This document shows positions 15,350 to 24,733 of a stretch of 64,000 nt of DNA, in pieces. Below the pieces are notes generated by a model that worked only from the letters and a program-made list of their open reading frames with translations, had not been told where the DNA came from and searched no databases. Origin of the DNA: [Leptolyngbya] sp. PCC 7376 (GTDB taxonomy: Bacteria > Cyanobacteriota > Cyanobacteriia > Cyanobacteriales > MRBY01). A program made the translations under genes and the position numbers. The stretch is taken from NCBI RefSeq assembly GCF_000316605.1, contig NC_019683.1, positions 2,712,036 to 2,776,035 of the forward strand. Direction: 5' to 3'. How positions within the stretch are numbered: position 1 is the first letter of the stretch; every line of letters starts with the position of its first letter.

Positions 15350-17434
15350 ATGGCAGCACCAGAGGTATCGCCACAACAAGGTCTTATTTTACAACGGGGA
15401 CAAGCAGAACTTTTATTGCATAAGCTGGATGATCGCCTAACTGTTGCGTTTCGAGATCAAGATGTTGACCTGCTCGAAATTGTTCCGGGTCTAATGTATC
15501 GTCCGTTGTCATTATGTGGCAAAGATTTTTTCATGCAGGAAGTGATTGTGCCGCCAGAGGACTTGGAGTCGGTTCTTGATTCGGCGCGACAAAGTGATGA
15601 GATTTTGTTTGCAAGCCATGTCTACCAACTGGCTTATTCAATTGATAGTTTTGTCTATCTCACCAATCAGCTAACGGTTCAGTTTGCTCAAAGTCTATCT
15701 CCCTATGAGCATCAAGGGTTTGGCGATCGCCACGGTTTGAAATTAGTGCGTCCAGTTTTGGGTTTAGAAAATACGTTTATTTATGAGCTCACAAAAGAAA
15801 CAGCTATTAACCCAATTAAACTTGCAAATCAATTGCGGATATTGGCTGGGGTCAATGTTGCAGAAGCCAATGTGATTTTGCCGCAGGAATCTCTCGGATT
15901 TGATTTGCCCACGGATACGTTATTCCAGGAGCAATGGTATCTCCACACGCCAGATCCAGATCAACCTGATCAGCCCCAAGGAATTGATGCAGTAGGAGCT
16001 TGGGAAACAACAAAGGGCGATCGCTCGATTGTAATTGCTGTGACCGATGATGCCATTGATCTCAACCATCCCGATTTCCAAGGTCAAGGAAAAATTGTTG
16101 CACCGTACGATTTCGGCGAGCGTGATTTTTTACCGACTCCAGAGCACACTCAGGAAAGCCACGGAACTGCTTGCGCTGGTTTAGCCGTTGCTGAGGAGAC
16201 TGGAACTGGAATTGTTGGCGTTGCTCCAGATTGTGCCCTGATGCCTTTGAAAACCACAGGTTATCTCGATGATGATTCCATCGAATCGTTATTTTTGTGG
16301 GCTGTAGAGAAAGGTGCTGATGTTATTTCTTGTAGCTGGAATGCGGCGGCTGTTCACTTCCCTTTGTCTCTTCGTCAAAATGCCGCGATTCACTATGCAG
16401 CAACGGCAGGACGGGAAGGGAAAGGTTGTGTCATTGTATTTGCGGCAGGCAATGCTAATCGGCCCTTAGACGGGACGATTTACGAACGAAGCTGGCATAA
16501 CAAAATGCTGTATGGACCAACAGAATGGCTCAATGGCTATGCAAATCACCCGGATGTGATTGCAGTGAGTGCTTGCACTAGTCAAAATCAAAAGGCTGTT
16601 TACAGTAATTGGGGTTCGGAGATTTCTGTTTGTGCACCGAGTAATAATGCGCCCCCAGTAATGTGGTTTGCGGAACATGGCTATTTACCGACAGCTCCTG
16701 AGGTACAGGAAAATCTTGCAGGACAAGGGATTTTGAGTACCGATGTGATGGGTGAATTTGGCTATAGTGATGGCCACTTCACTCGGGATTTTGGTGGGAC
16801 TTCTAGCGCTTGTCCATTAGTTGCTGGAGTCGCGGCTTTGGTTCTCTCTGCAAATCCGATGCTGTCTGCGGCTGAGGTGAAAGAGATTCTCGAAAATACT
16901 GCCGATAAAATCGTGGATTCGACCCGCGATCGCCAATTAGGTTTACAGCTCGGTACCTATGATGCACTGGGACATTCGCGGTGGTTTGGCTATGGCAAAG
17001 TGAATGCTCGTCGCGCTGTTGAGGCGGCAACAAATCGGTTTGTGGATGTCGAGGAGCCAGAATTTGTTGTTGAGCAAAGCAATGACTTAGAGCTGGAAAT
17101 TCCAGATGGCACTGAGGAAGGCATCACTAGTTTAGTGGCTTTTGTAGAGCAGGGCAGAATCCGCGATATCTCGGTGACAGTGGAGATAGATCATGAATAT
17201 ATGGGTGATGTGGAAGTACATTTGCGTACTCCTAATGGCAAAGTTTTTCTGCTGCAAAACCGTTCTTTGGGCAGCCGTAATTATCTGCAAAAAACCTATA
17301 CTCCGGTGAATACTCCTGGCCTTAAACAATTAATCGGCCTGGATATCACCGGTGAATGGACATTGTGGGTACTGGATCTCAGTCCTACTGATGTTGGCTC
17401 TTTAAAGAATTGGTCGCTGCAATTGAAGTATTAG
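15350..17434 (+). CDS. Subtilisin-like protease with P domain (kexin/PrcA-like)
   Basis: Serine endopeptidase of family S8 with a C-terminal proprotein-convertase P domain, as in the calcium-dependent protease PrcA of Anabaena. From ATG 15350 (694 residues; a purine-rich AGGAGAGG lies about 9 bases upstream, an earlier ATG is at 15326) the catalytic triad is D233 (VTDDAID), H271 (ESHGTACAG) and S485 (GGTSSACP), with oxyanion Asn367 (AAGN). Residues 1-190 are a non-catalytic region, perhaps a propeptide. The last ~100 residues form the P domain, with GDVEVHLRTPNG and TGEWTLWVLD. No signal peptide or membrane span is visible, so an intracellular role is likely. Confidence 0.9.
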   Translation: MAAPEVSPQQGLILQRGQAELLLHKLDDRLTVAFRDQDVDLLEIVPGLMYRPLSLCGKDFFMQEVIVPPEDLESVLDSARQSDEILFASHVYQLAYSIDSFVYLTNQLTVQFAQSLSPYEHQGFGDRHGLKLVRPVLGLENTFIYELTKETAINPIKLANQLRILAGVNVAEANVILPQESLGFDLPTDTLFQEQWYLHTPDPDQPDQPQGIDAVGAWETTKGDRSIVIAVTDDAIDLNHPDFQGQGKIVAPYDFGERDFLPTPEHTQESHGTACAGLAVAEETGTGIVGVAPDCALMPLKTTGYLDDDSIESLFLWAVEKGADVISCSWNAAAVHFPLSLRQNAAIHYAATAGREGKGCVIVFAAGNANRPLDGTIYERSWHNKMLYGPTEWLNGYANHPDVIAVSACTSQNQKAVYSNWGSEISVCAPSNNAPPVMWFAEHGYLPTAPEVQENLAGQGILSTDVMGEFGYSDGHFTRDFGGTSSACPLVAGVAALVLSANPMLSAAEVKEILENTADKIVDSTRDRQLGLQLGTYDALGHSRWFGYGKVNARRAVEAATNRFVDVEEPEFVVEQSNDLELEIPDGTEEGITSLVAFVEQGRIRDISVTVEIDHEYMGDVEVHLRTPNGKVFLLQNRSLGSRNYLQKTYTPVNTPGLKQLIGLDITGEWTLWVLDLSPTDVGSLKNWSLQLKY

Positions 17435-17458
17435 TGACTTAAATTCTCTGGCAGCAAT

Positions 17459-17872
17459 TTATGGGATGACGGGTGTGCCATTAAGCTCAATAGTTCTTTC
17501 GCCATCACAGAGGCCTAGCCCTAATTTCCAGCGAGATGGAAAATCGGCATCAATAAATTCGACTTTGACATTGCCCCAGTAATAGGTGAGTTCGCCATCT
17601 GCTCCTTCGCGGAAAGTGTCACATTTTTTAGAGGAAGATGCTTGTACCCAGTATCCGTAATATGTGCCGCGATCTTCGTATTGTCCGGCTAAGCCATCGA
17701 GAAATACTGTGCCAAAACCACCACCATATTCCCAAATTGCTGTGCTGCCCCGATCTTCTGCGTAGACCACGCCAAATTCTTCTGTGCGCCAAACTTCGTC
17801 TGCTGTCGCTTTTTGGGCCAAACCGAAACATGTGGCGATCGCCAAACACCCTAAACCGAACTTCTTGTCCAT
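17459..17872 (-). CDS. Small exported protein, unknown function
   Basis: 137 residues beginning with a signal peptide (MDKKFGLGCLAIATCFGLAQ, cleavage near ATA-DE). The mature domain is rich in Tyr, Trp and Gly with two cysteines (KKCDT, LGLCDG) that could form a disulfide; it looks like an all-beta lipocalin-like or jacalin-like small domain but no family is assigned. Convergent with the subtilase gene and 50 bases downstream of alr on the same strand, so it may be read through from alr. Confidence 0.7.
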   Translation of the reverse strand: MDKKFGLGCLAIATCFGLAQKATADEVWRTEEFGVVYAEDRGSTAIWEYGGGFGTVFLDGLAGQYEDRGTYYGYWVQASSSKKCDTFREGADGELTYYWGNVKVEFIDADFPSRWKLGLGLCDGERTIELNGTPVIP

Positions 17873-17922
17873 GACATTCCCCTCAGAAATTGCTGTGTGC
17901 TCATCATACCAAGGGGATGGTG

Positions 17923-19200
17923 TTAAAGATTGATGCGAGGGAGGCGATGTTTAAAGCCACACATGATCTCGTAGGAAATGGTGCCGAGCTGATTTGCCCA
18001 TTGATCTACCGTGAGGCGATCGCTCCCATCTTCGCCGATCAAGGTCACGACATCGCCCACCTGCACATTGGTTAAATGGGTGACATCGAGCATGATTTGA
18101 TCCATTGTGATCGACCCGATTTGGGGAGCCAACTGACCATTCACTAAAACTTTGAGGTTATTGGATAAAGTTCGCGGAATCCCATCGGCATAGCCAATTC
18201 CCACTACCGCAATTTTGGTTTCTGTTGCTGTGACAAAACGATGGCCGTAGCTTACTCCCGTTTCCGGTGGCAAAGTTTTGAGTTGGGTAATACGGGCTTT
18301 TACTTGCATTACTGGTTTGAGATCAACTTTTTCTTCGAGATGGGGAGCCGGATACGCACCATAAATCGCTAAACCGACTCGCACCAAATCGTAATGAAAT
18401 GCTTGCCCAAGAATCGTTCCCGCCGAATTAGAAAGATGCAATTTCGGCAAGGGAATATCTCGTTGTTTAAGTTCAGCGAGAGCTTGTTTGAACCGTTGAT
18501 GTTGCAGATGGGTCATCGTTAAATCTTGTTCATCTGCGGTCGCAAAATGGGAATAAAGGCTGGCGATCTCCAAGTTTTCAGAAGAATGTACCGCTTCAAT
18601 GAATAGAGGTGCTTCCTCCCAACGGGTTCCGAGGCGTGACATACCAGTGTCAATTTTGAGATGAACGGGCAATGTTTTACCCAATCTCGCCATTGTCTTT
18701 TGAAATAATTGTTGCTGCTCAATGGTGCAGAGAGTCGGTTGTAATTCCCAATGGGCGATCGCCTCAATTTCTATCGCAGTATTTGTTGCTCCCAAAACTA
18801 AAATCGGGGCAGTAATACCAGCTTCCCGCAGTTCAACGCCTTCCCCTAATGTGGCGATCGCCAACCAAGTTGCCCCATTGGCTAAAACCGTTTCTGCAAT
18901 TTTGATGACGCCATGACCGTAAGCATCTGCTTTAACTACCGCTAACAGTTCAGTGTGAGGCGCAAGTAGTGCTTTTAAAGCCTGGATATTATGCGCGAGG
19001 GCAGCATGATTAATCTCTACCCAGGCTCGCTGCCGAATCGCGTCGGAAAATTGATAATGACGACATCCTTGAGACACGATATGCGAAAGTTTTTCTCCAT
19101 CCAGCACTGGCGATCGCTCCAATCCAACTTTCAACTCATTGTAAATAAGAAGCCTTAAGCGTGAGCCCATCCCTTTGTCAGAAACATTGCCGAATTTCAC
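17923..19200 (-). CDS. alr: Alanine racemase
   Basis: PLP enzyme making D-alanine for peptidoglycan. VEINHAALAHNI starts the TIM barrel at residue 61, the PLP lysine is K90 in AVVKADAYGHG, and the catalytic tyrosine is in GVSYGHR; the C-terminal beta domain ends ISYEIMCGFKHRLPR. The 425-residue frame has about 50 more N-terminal residues than most alanine racemases; a later start is possible but no other ATG is well placed near the barrel. Divergent from the dihydroorotase-like gene. Confidence 0.92.
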   Translation of the reverse strand: MKFGNVSDKGMGSRLRLLIYNELKVGLERSPVLDGEKLSHIVSQGCRHYQFSDAIRQRAWVEINHAALAHNIQALKALLAPHTELLAVVKADAYGHGVIKIAETVLANGATWLAIATLGEGVELREAGITAPILVLGATNTAIEIEAIAHWELQPTLCTIEQQQLFQKTMARLGKTLPVHLKIDTGMSRLGTRWEEAPLFIEAVHSSENLEIASLYSHFATADEQDLTMTHLQHQRFKQALAELKQRDIPLPKLHLSNSAGTILGQAFHYDLVRVGLAIYGAYPAPHLEEKVDLKPVMQVKARITQLKTLPPETGVSYGHRFVTATETKIAVVGIGYADGIPRTLSNNLKVLVNGQLAPQIGSITMDQIMLDVTHLTNVQVGDVVTLIGEDGSDRLTVDQWANQLGTISYEIMCGFKHRLPRINL

Positions 19201-19289
19201 GAACCATAGCGCTGATTTACAAAGTCAAAGGTGATGCTGGAGTTCCACAGTAGAATGATGGGCGGATTTGCTTACGGGGGAAATAAATT

Positions 19290-20564
19290 TTGAGTCAGGC
19301 TTTAGAAAATGTGGTGTTGCGCCGGGTACGGGTGCTCGATCCAGTGGCAAATTTAGATCAACCACAGGATCTCTTAATTCGAGAAGGTAAAATTCAGGCG
19401 ATCGCCGCGCAGCTAACCGATATTCCAGACGGTGTGGAAGAACGAGAAGCTGATGAACTGATCCTTGCTCCCGGATTGGTGGATCTTTATAGCCATTGCA
19501 GTGAACCCGGTTATGAATCCCGCGAAACGTTAGCGCAATTTGCTCAGGGGGCGATCGCTGGTGGTTTTACTCAAGTTGGAATTTTGCCGGATACTCAGCC
19601 AACTTTAGACAACTTAGGACAACTCAAAAGTTTTGAACAGTCAATTACCGCCTTACCTGAACCCAAGCCCACTTTTCAGTCTTGGGCCGCAATCACCAAA
19701 AATATTCAAGGTGAAGCCCTAACTGAATTGGGCGAATTAACCCAAGGTAATATCTGCGGCTTTAGCGATGGCAGAGCTATTAATAATTGGGGTTTGTTGC
19801 GTCGTACCCTCGAATATTTACGCCCCCTAAATCAACCTATTGCCCTCTTTCCTAAAAATCTTGCCCTCCACAATGGTGGAACAGCCCGTTATGGCAAAGC
19901 GAGTTTGATGTATGGTTTGGTCGAAGAATTGGTCTCCGTCGAAACTACGGCGATCGCCGCCATTTGTGAATTAGTCACCGAACTCAAAACCCCTGTTCAC
20001 TTGATGCGTCTTTCGACGGCGCGGGGTGTGGAACTGATCGCCGACGCGAAAAAACGAGGGCTGCCTATTACTGCCAGCACTACATGGATGCACCTCCTCT
20101 GGAATACAAAAGCCCTTAGTACCTACGACCCCCTCCTCAAATTTGACCCACCTCTCGGCAATCCTAGTGACCAAGCGGCTCTTATTGAAGCGGTTAAAAC
20201 AGGCATTATTGAGGCGATCGCCATCGACCACCAGCCTTATCTCTACGAAGAAAAAACCGTCAGTTTTGGCAAAGCACCGGTGGGTGTCATCGGCTTAGAA
20301 CTCGCGCTACCGATCCTTTGGCAAAATTTTGTTGTGTCCCAAGATTGGCAACCCCTCGAACTCTGGCGGGCTCTCAGTATTAATCCTCAAAAATGTTTGG
20401 GTGAAAAAATGGAGGCGATCGCCCCCGAAAATCCTCAACCTCTAATTCTGTTTGACCCGAATAAAACGTGGCAGGTCAACCATGACAATCTCCATTGCCC
20501 CCAAACCAATACTCCTTGGTGGAATCGCTCTCTATCCGGCAAGGTCGTCAAATCATTTCTGTAA
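19290..20564 (+). CDS. Dihydroorotase-like amidohydrolase with altered metal site
   Basis: 424-residue amidohydrolase of the dihydroorotase (PyrC class I) type, the enzyme of pyrimidine synthesis that closes carbamoyl-aspartate. Overall fold and length fit. But the first metal motif, normally DxHxH followed by REPG, reads DLYSHCSEPG (65-74), so the first His is Tyr67 and the Arg that binds substrate is Ser71. The later HxxH-type segment reads HLMRLST, losing a His; the final catalytic Asp remains (AIDHQPY). By analogy with PyrC' of Pseudomonas this may be a non-catalytic partner of aspartate transcarbamoylase. Start is TTG at 19290. Confidence 0.8.
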   Translation: MSQALENVVLRRVRVLDPVANLDQPQDLLIREGKIQAIAAQLTDIPDGVEEREADELILAPGLVDLYSHCSEPGYESRETLAQFAQGAIAGGFTQVGILPDTQPTLDNLGQLKSFEQSITALPEPKPTFQSWAAITKNIQGEALTELGELTQGNICGFSDGRAINNWGLLRRTLEYLRPLNQPIALFPKNLALHNGGTARYGKASLMYGLVEELVSVETTAIAAICELVTELKTPVHLMRLSTARGVELIADAKKRGLPITASTTWMHLLWNTKALSTYDPLLKFDPPLGNPSDQAALIEAVKTGIIEAIAIDHQPYLYEEKTVSFGKAPVGVIGLELALPILWQNFVVSQDWQPLELWRALSINPQKCLGEKMEAIAPENPQPLILFDPNKTWQVNHDNLHCPQTNTPWWNRSLSGKVVKSFL

Positions 20565-20681
20565 GACAGCTTTTATTGTAAACAAATTACTGCAAGCAAA
20601 AAACGATTCCATCAAGCATTCACTTAACGAAACCGTTCCGAATTTTTAAAGCGACATCATGATCACAATGACATCGAATAC

Positions 20682-22058
20682 TTAGTACTTATAGCTATCA
20701 GTCTTGAAAGGACCTTCCACGGAAACATTGATATAGTCCGCTTGAGTTTTAGTGAGTTGGGTAACCACACCACCAAAGCCTTCAACCATGTAGCGAGCCA
20801 CTTCCTCATCGAGATGCTTGGGAAGAACCTCAACAGTAATGGAGCGCTCAGCAGGTGCTTGGTCAGCAAACTTACGCTCAAACAAGAACATTTGTGCGAG
20901 GACTTGGTTTGCAAAGGAGCCATCCATAATCCGAGAGGGATGACCCGTCGCATTACCGAGGTTAACCAAACGACCTTCCGCCAAGAGAATCAAGAAATCT
21001 TGGGGATCGTCACTACGGTAAACTTTGTGAACTTGTGGCTTAACTTCTTCCCACTTCCAGTTTTCACGCATGAAAGCAGTGTCAATCTCGTTGTCGAAGT
21101 GACCAATATTGCAGACTACTGCACTAGGCTTGAGCGCTGCGAGCATATTGGAATCACAAACGTTGAAGTTACCAGTTGCAGTAACCAAGAGGTCAGTTTT
21201 TGCCAATAGGTCTTTGTCAATGCTCTCAGCACCCGTGTTAACGCCGTTGATGAAGGGAGAAACCACTTCATAACCGTCCATGCAAGCTTGCATTGCACAG
21301 ATGGGATCTACTTCAGCGACTTTGACGATCATCCCTTCTTGACGAAGAGAAGCGGCGGAACCCTTACCGACATCACCATAACCAATCACGAGGGCTTTCT
21401 TGCCAGCCATAAGGTGGTCTGTACCGCGCTTGATCGCATCGTTCAAGCTATGGCGACAGCCATACTTGTTATCATTTTTTGCTTTAGTAACGGAGTCATT
21501 AACGTTAACAGCGGGAATTTTTAGCTCGCCTTTTTCGAGCATTTCATACAAGCGGTGTACACCAGTCGTTGTCTCTTCGGTCACACCATGGATGCTGTTC
21601 AGCATGTTGGGGTAGGTTTCGTGGATGTAGCCAGTGAGGTCACCACCATCATCCAAAATCATGTTGGCTTTCCATAGGTCACCTTCGGGCGTACGGCAGG
21701 TTTGCTCAATGCACCACATATATTCTTCTTCGGTTTCTCCTTTCCAGGCGAAGACAGGCACTCCTGACTCAGCAATGGCGGCAGCGGCGTGATCTTGGGT
21801 GGAGAAGATATTGCAAGATGACCAACGCACTTCCGCACCTAGTTCGACTAGGGTTTCAATCAGCACAGCAGTCTGAATTGTCATGTGAATACAGCCAATA
21901 ATCTTGGCGCCAGCCAAAGGTTTGCTGTTGCTGTACTTTTTTCGGATAGTCATAAGGGCAGGCATTTCGCCTTCTGCGATCGCAATTTCCTTGCGTCCCC
22001 AGCTCGCTAGGTTAATATCAGCGACCTTATAGTCACGGGTGAGTGTTGAAGTGCTCAT
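20682..22058 (-). CDS. ahcY: Adenosylhomocysteinase
   Basis: Splits S-adenosylhomocysteine into adenosine and homocysteine, clearing the product inhibitor of methyltransferases. The NAD-binding [10 protein letters not shown], the [12 protein letters not shown] loop, NVNDSVTK with the catalytic Lys/Asp area, and the C-terminal [22 protein letters not shown] are all present. The start at ATG 22058 has an AGGAG five bases upstream; an earlier ATG at 22073 adds five residues without a better ribosome site. 458 residues. Highly conserved and expected to be essential. The upstream region was later hit by an IS element at 22503. Confidence 0.95.
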   Translation of the reverse strand: MSTSTLTRDYKVADINLASWGRKEIAIAEGEMPALMTIRKKYSNSKPLAGAKIIGCIHMTIQTAVLIETLVELGAEVRWSSCNIFSTQDHAAAAIAESGVPVFAWKGETEEEYMWCIEQTCRTPEGDLWKANMILDDGGDLTGYIHETYPNMLNSIHGVTEETTTGVHRLYEMLEKGELKIPAVNVNDSVTKAKNDNKYGCRHSLNDAIKRGTDHLMAGKKALVIGYGDVGKGSAASLRQEGMIVKVAEVDPICAMQACMDGYEVVSPFINGVNTGAESIDKDLLAKTDLLVTATGNFNVCDSNMLAALKPSAVVCNIGHFDNEIDTAFMRENWKWEEVKPQVHKVYRSDDPQDFLILLAEGRLVNLGNATGHPSRIMDGSFANQVLAQMFLFERKFADQAPAERSITVEVLPKHLDEEVARYMVEGFGGVVTQLTKTQADYINVSVEGPFKTDSYKY

Positions 22059-22502
22059 AAATCTCCTATCCAATTAATATCCATAGAGAGTTGATCAAAA
22101 AATAAGCTTTAGCTGATCTAGGGGATGAACCGATCTAGTAATCAAGACTATTGATCTGTATTGCTCAGGCAAAATCATCTCAAGGATCAGCAATGCTAAA
22201 AACAATTTAAAGTGTAACGTAACCTTAAGCTAGTGGGATTCGTCAGTTTTTCCCAATTAGGATGATTCATCAAAATTCAAGATATTTTGTACAAGAAAAG
22301 TCCATTATTGATATTCGTCTGAATTGCTTCTTGCCATATTCCCTCTGACACTTGCGTTTGGCGATCACCTCCCTGCAACACCTGCTTAGACTTCATTCCC
22401 ATAGTGCATAACCCCTTTTGTCTGTGGTAATGTCTCATCTTCACCGAAGAATATTGCTGCATCCTGAGCTACACAGTTTTTGGGGAGATGTATCTTAGAT
22501 AA
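22059..22502. other. Gene-free region between ahcY and the IS element
   Basis: Before the insertion this was the gap between divergent ahcY and grx. A 61-codon minus-strand frame at 22277-22462 has no family resemblance and looks like chance. GATC-rich repeats (TGATCTAGG..., ACCGATCTAGTAATC at 22112-22145) could form weak hairpins in the ahcY leader but match no riboswitch that I know. Confidence 0.4.
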
Positions 22503-23385
22503 GAGGATGTTTGAAAAGTAAAAGTTTTAAGCAAGTCTTCTCAGTAATAACCGAATAGAAGCAAGATAGAGAAAGGCCTCCGCACTTGCAGTCGTGTATT
22601 CATAATCACGGCTGAGACGACGACACCAATAAAACCATCCAAAGCCAACGACGAGGGAGTAAGCAGAAGTCTTTGCGTTCAGATGGGCGCAGCACCATCT
22701 GCAAAATAACGCCAAAAGTATCCATTACCCAATGGCAGAGCGCCTGACCTCGATAGCCTCCATCGACATAGAGCAAATACCATCGTTGAAAATTGAATGA
22801 ACTCTGTCGTAATCTCTCTAATAGCAGTCGTAATCCTTGTGTATCACTAACATTAGCGGCAGTGACAACAGCAACCATCAAAAGACCAAGGCTATCTCCT
22901 ATGATGTGTCGTTTCCTCCCCTTTACCCGTTTATTGCCGTCAATCCCAACGTGCTCATGAATCATCGAGGCACTATCCACCGACTGAGAATCCACCACCA
23001 CATAGCTAGGAGAGGAGGGCGGTCATGATTAGCTGTACGCTCATACTCGTAGAGGGTCTGATTGATACATTCGAGGGTGCCATCATCGCGCCATTGGGCA
23101 AAGTACCAATAGACTGTTTGCCATTTGGGAAAGTCATAGGGCAAGGAACGCCAGGCAATCCCTCCCATCAGGATATACAGCAGGGCATTCACCACCTGTC
23201 TCAAGTCAACGGAGCGAGGTCTTCCTCCAGACTTTACTGATGACAATAATGGTTTTAGGAGATGCCACTGGTCATCACTGAGATTTGTTGGATATGATTC
23301 AGACATGATTTTATTCAGAGATTTCAGTACTTCTACAGACTAAATCTCTTTTTTTCTGCTTGCGATACCTTTTTCAAACATCCTC
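22503..23385 (-). mobile_element. IS5-family insertion sequence (IS427-like), inactivated
   Basis: 883-bp element. Imperfect terminal inverted repeats GAGGATGTTTGAAAA at both ends (22503-22517 and, inverted, 23371-23385), flanked on each side by TAA (22500-22502 and 23386-23388), the TNA-type target duplication of the IS427 group. It holds one transposase pseudogene on the minus strand, in two or more frames. It sits 65 bp before the glutaredoxin gene, with its own ends intact. Confidence 0.85.
22527..23306 (-). pseudogene. Broken IS5-family transposase (DDE)
   Basis: The N-terminal half (minus strand from ATG 23306) has SDDQWHLLKPLL and GIAWRSLPYDFPKWQTVYWYF, typical of IS5. The reading then moves to the -1 frame near 22975-23000 (VVVDSQSVDSAS, with the first catalytic Asp, and later LYVDGGYRG with the second). 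IS427-group elements normally use a -1 frameshift here, but I see no slippery A-run, so it may be a mutation. A second break after LPRRW near 22644 is a deletion of about 14 bases that removes the VVERT-type segment with the third catalytic residue, Glu. The remainder continues in a third frame as FGWFYWCRRLSRDYEYTTAS. The product cannot be an active transposase. Confidence 0.88.
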
Positions 23386-23450
23386 TAAGGATTGGGTGAA
23401 GTTTTTGCGACACGCCAAAATAAATAAAACAATTTAGGAAACATATAAAA

Positions 23451-23756
23451 ATGTTTGATTGGGTTTCCTCGCTCTTTGGGAAAAAAGTCAAGGGTATTAA
23501 AGCAACTGTCGAAATTTATACTTGGCAAACTTGTCCTTACTGCATTGCTGCGAAAATTCTTCTTTTTTTGAAAGGCGTAAAGTTTACGGAATACAAAATC
23601 GATGGAGATTCCCAAGCTCGTGACAAGATGTCAGAACGTGCTAATGGTAAACGTTCAGTTCCCCAAATTTTCATTAATGATGATCATATTGGCGGCTGTA
23701 CTGATCTGTTTGATTTAGATCAACGGGGTGAATTAAAGATACTGTTACAGAAGTGA
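23451..23756 (+). CDS. grxC: Glutaredoxin
   Basis: 101-residue dithiol glutaredoxin that reduces disulfides and glutathione mixed disulfides. Motifs: active site TCPYC (residues 28-32 area), cis-Pro SVPQIFI, and GG followed by C-T-DL (HIGGCTDLFDL) for glutathione binding. An N-terminal extension of ~20 residues precedes the fold. Its last bases overlap the tadA start (GTGA), implying translational coupling. The original promoter region has been split by the IS element 65 bases upstream. Confidence 0.9.
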   Translation: MFDWVSSLFGKKVKGIKATVEIYTWQTCPYCIAAKILLFLKGVKFTEYKIDGDSQARDKMSERANGKRSVPQIFINDDHIGGCTDLFDLDQRGELKILLQK

Positions 23757-24223
23757 TTACTCACGCTGAATATGAGCGCCATTTGTTTTGGATGAAAAAG
23801 GCGATCGCCCTTGCAGAGATTGCAGGACAGTCTGGGGAAATACCGGTGGGGGCAATTATTGTGGATAATCGGGATCAAATTCTTGCCCAGAGCGGTAACA
23901 GGAAAGAAAAAGAAACTGACCCCACTGCCCATGCCGAAGTACTCGCTATTCGGACTGCGAGTCGCCATCGTCAAAATTGGCACTTAAATGATTGCTCTCT
24001 ATATGTAACCCTTGAGCCCTGTCCAATGTGTGCGGGGGCGATTATTCATTCCCGCCTAAAAACTGTTATTTATGGCGCTGATGATCCCAAAACTGGTGTA
24101 TTACGTAGTGTCGCCAATTTTCCCGACGCCTTATTCTCCAATCATCGTCTTAATGTGATTGGTGGTATTGCTTCGAATGATTGTCGTCAACTTTTACAAA
24201 CCTGGTTTATGAGGAATCGGTAA
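23753..24223 (+). CDS. tadA: tRNA-specific adenosine deaminase
   Basis: Converts adenosine 34 of tRNA-Arg(ACG) to inosine, an essential decoding step. The zinc site is complete: HAEV (catalytic Glu) and PCPMCAG. EIPVGAIIVD and TLEPCPMCAGAIIHSR are typical of TadA, with 156 residues as expected. The start is GTG at 23753, overlapping the grxC stop by four bases. A related cytosine/guanine deaminase is unlikely given the TadA-like context of the motif. Confidence 0.92.
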   Translation: MITHAEYERHLFWMKKAIALAEIAGQSGEIPVGAIIVDNRDQILAQSGNRKEKETDPTAHAEVLAIRTASRHRQNWHLNDCSLYVTLEPCPMCAGAIIHSRLKTVIYGADDPKTGVLRSVANFPDALFSNHRLNVIGGIASNDCRQLLQTWFMRNR

Positions 24224-24303
24224 AGATGCCGCCAAATCGCATACAAATGGGTAACTTAGAACTATATAAGATTACTAAGTAATTGCTTCACGAGGTCTAA
24301 ATC

Positions 24304-24708
24304 ATGGTTCAGTCGGCAACAGTTTCTTCTATCAAGCAAGAGGGCGATCGCCTCACTATTAAAGCCCCTATTTCTGATACTCGACCATGGGGAACATTTA
24401 CCGTTTTAGACGAAGGCCCTGGTTACAAAATTAAGCGTATTGAAGTCAATCCTGGCCATCGCTTGAGCCTCCAGATGCACCATCACCGCAGTGAACACTG
24501 GATTGTTGTTTGTGGTACTGCTCTTGTTGAATGTGGTGAAACAAAAGAACTTCTTACCCCAAACCAATCCACCTATGTTCCTGCTTGCACGAACCATCGT
24601 CTCGAAAATCCTGGCGTTGTCCCCCTCGTCCTAATCGAAGTTCAAAACGGCGAGTACCTTGGCGAAGATGATATTATTCGTTTCCAAGACGATTATTCCC
24701 GTGCCTAG
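24304..24708 (+). CDS. Stand-alone cupin-type mannose-6-phosphate isomerase
   Basis: Type II phosphomannose isomerase domain, 134 residues, interconverting fructose 6-phosphate and mannose 6-phosphate for GDP-mannose and cell-surface sugars. RPWGTFTVLDEGPGYKIKRI starts the domain; the cupin metal site is MHHHRSEHWIVV with GTA(L)VECG, and a later NHRLENP. In many bacteria this domain is the C-terminal half of ManC; here it is free, as is common in cyanobacteria. It lies 25 bases before the Fe-S carrier gene. Confidence 0.88.
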   Translation: MVQSATVSSIKQEGDRLTIKAPISDTRPWGTFTVLDEGPGYKIKRIEVNPGHRLSLQMHHHRSEHWIVVCGTALVECGETKELLTPNQSTYVPACTNHRLENPGVVPLVLIEVQNGEYLGEDDIIRFQDDYSRA

Positions 24709-24733
24709 GTTAACTGGCTCTCAAAGCTAAACC

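Noticed and set aside
22074-22200. Possible SAM or SAH riboswitch before ahcY
   Set aside because: No match to the conserved cores of the known SAM or SAH riboswitch classes; only GATC-rich repeats.
22277-22462. 61-codon minus-strand frame between ahcY and the IS element
   Set aside because: No recognisable family and skewed composition; reads like chance.
22960-23005. Programmed -1 frameshift in the IS5 transposase
   Set aside because: The shift direction would fit, but no slippery A/T-run is seen and the gene is otherwise broken, so it is not claimed as programmed.
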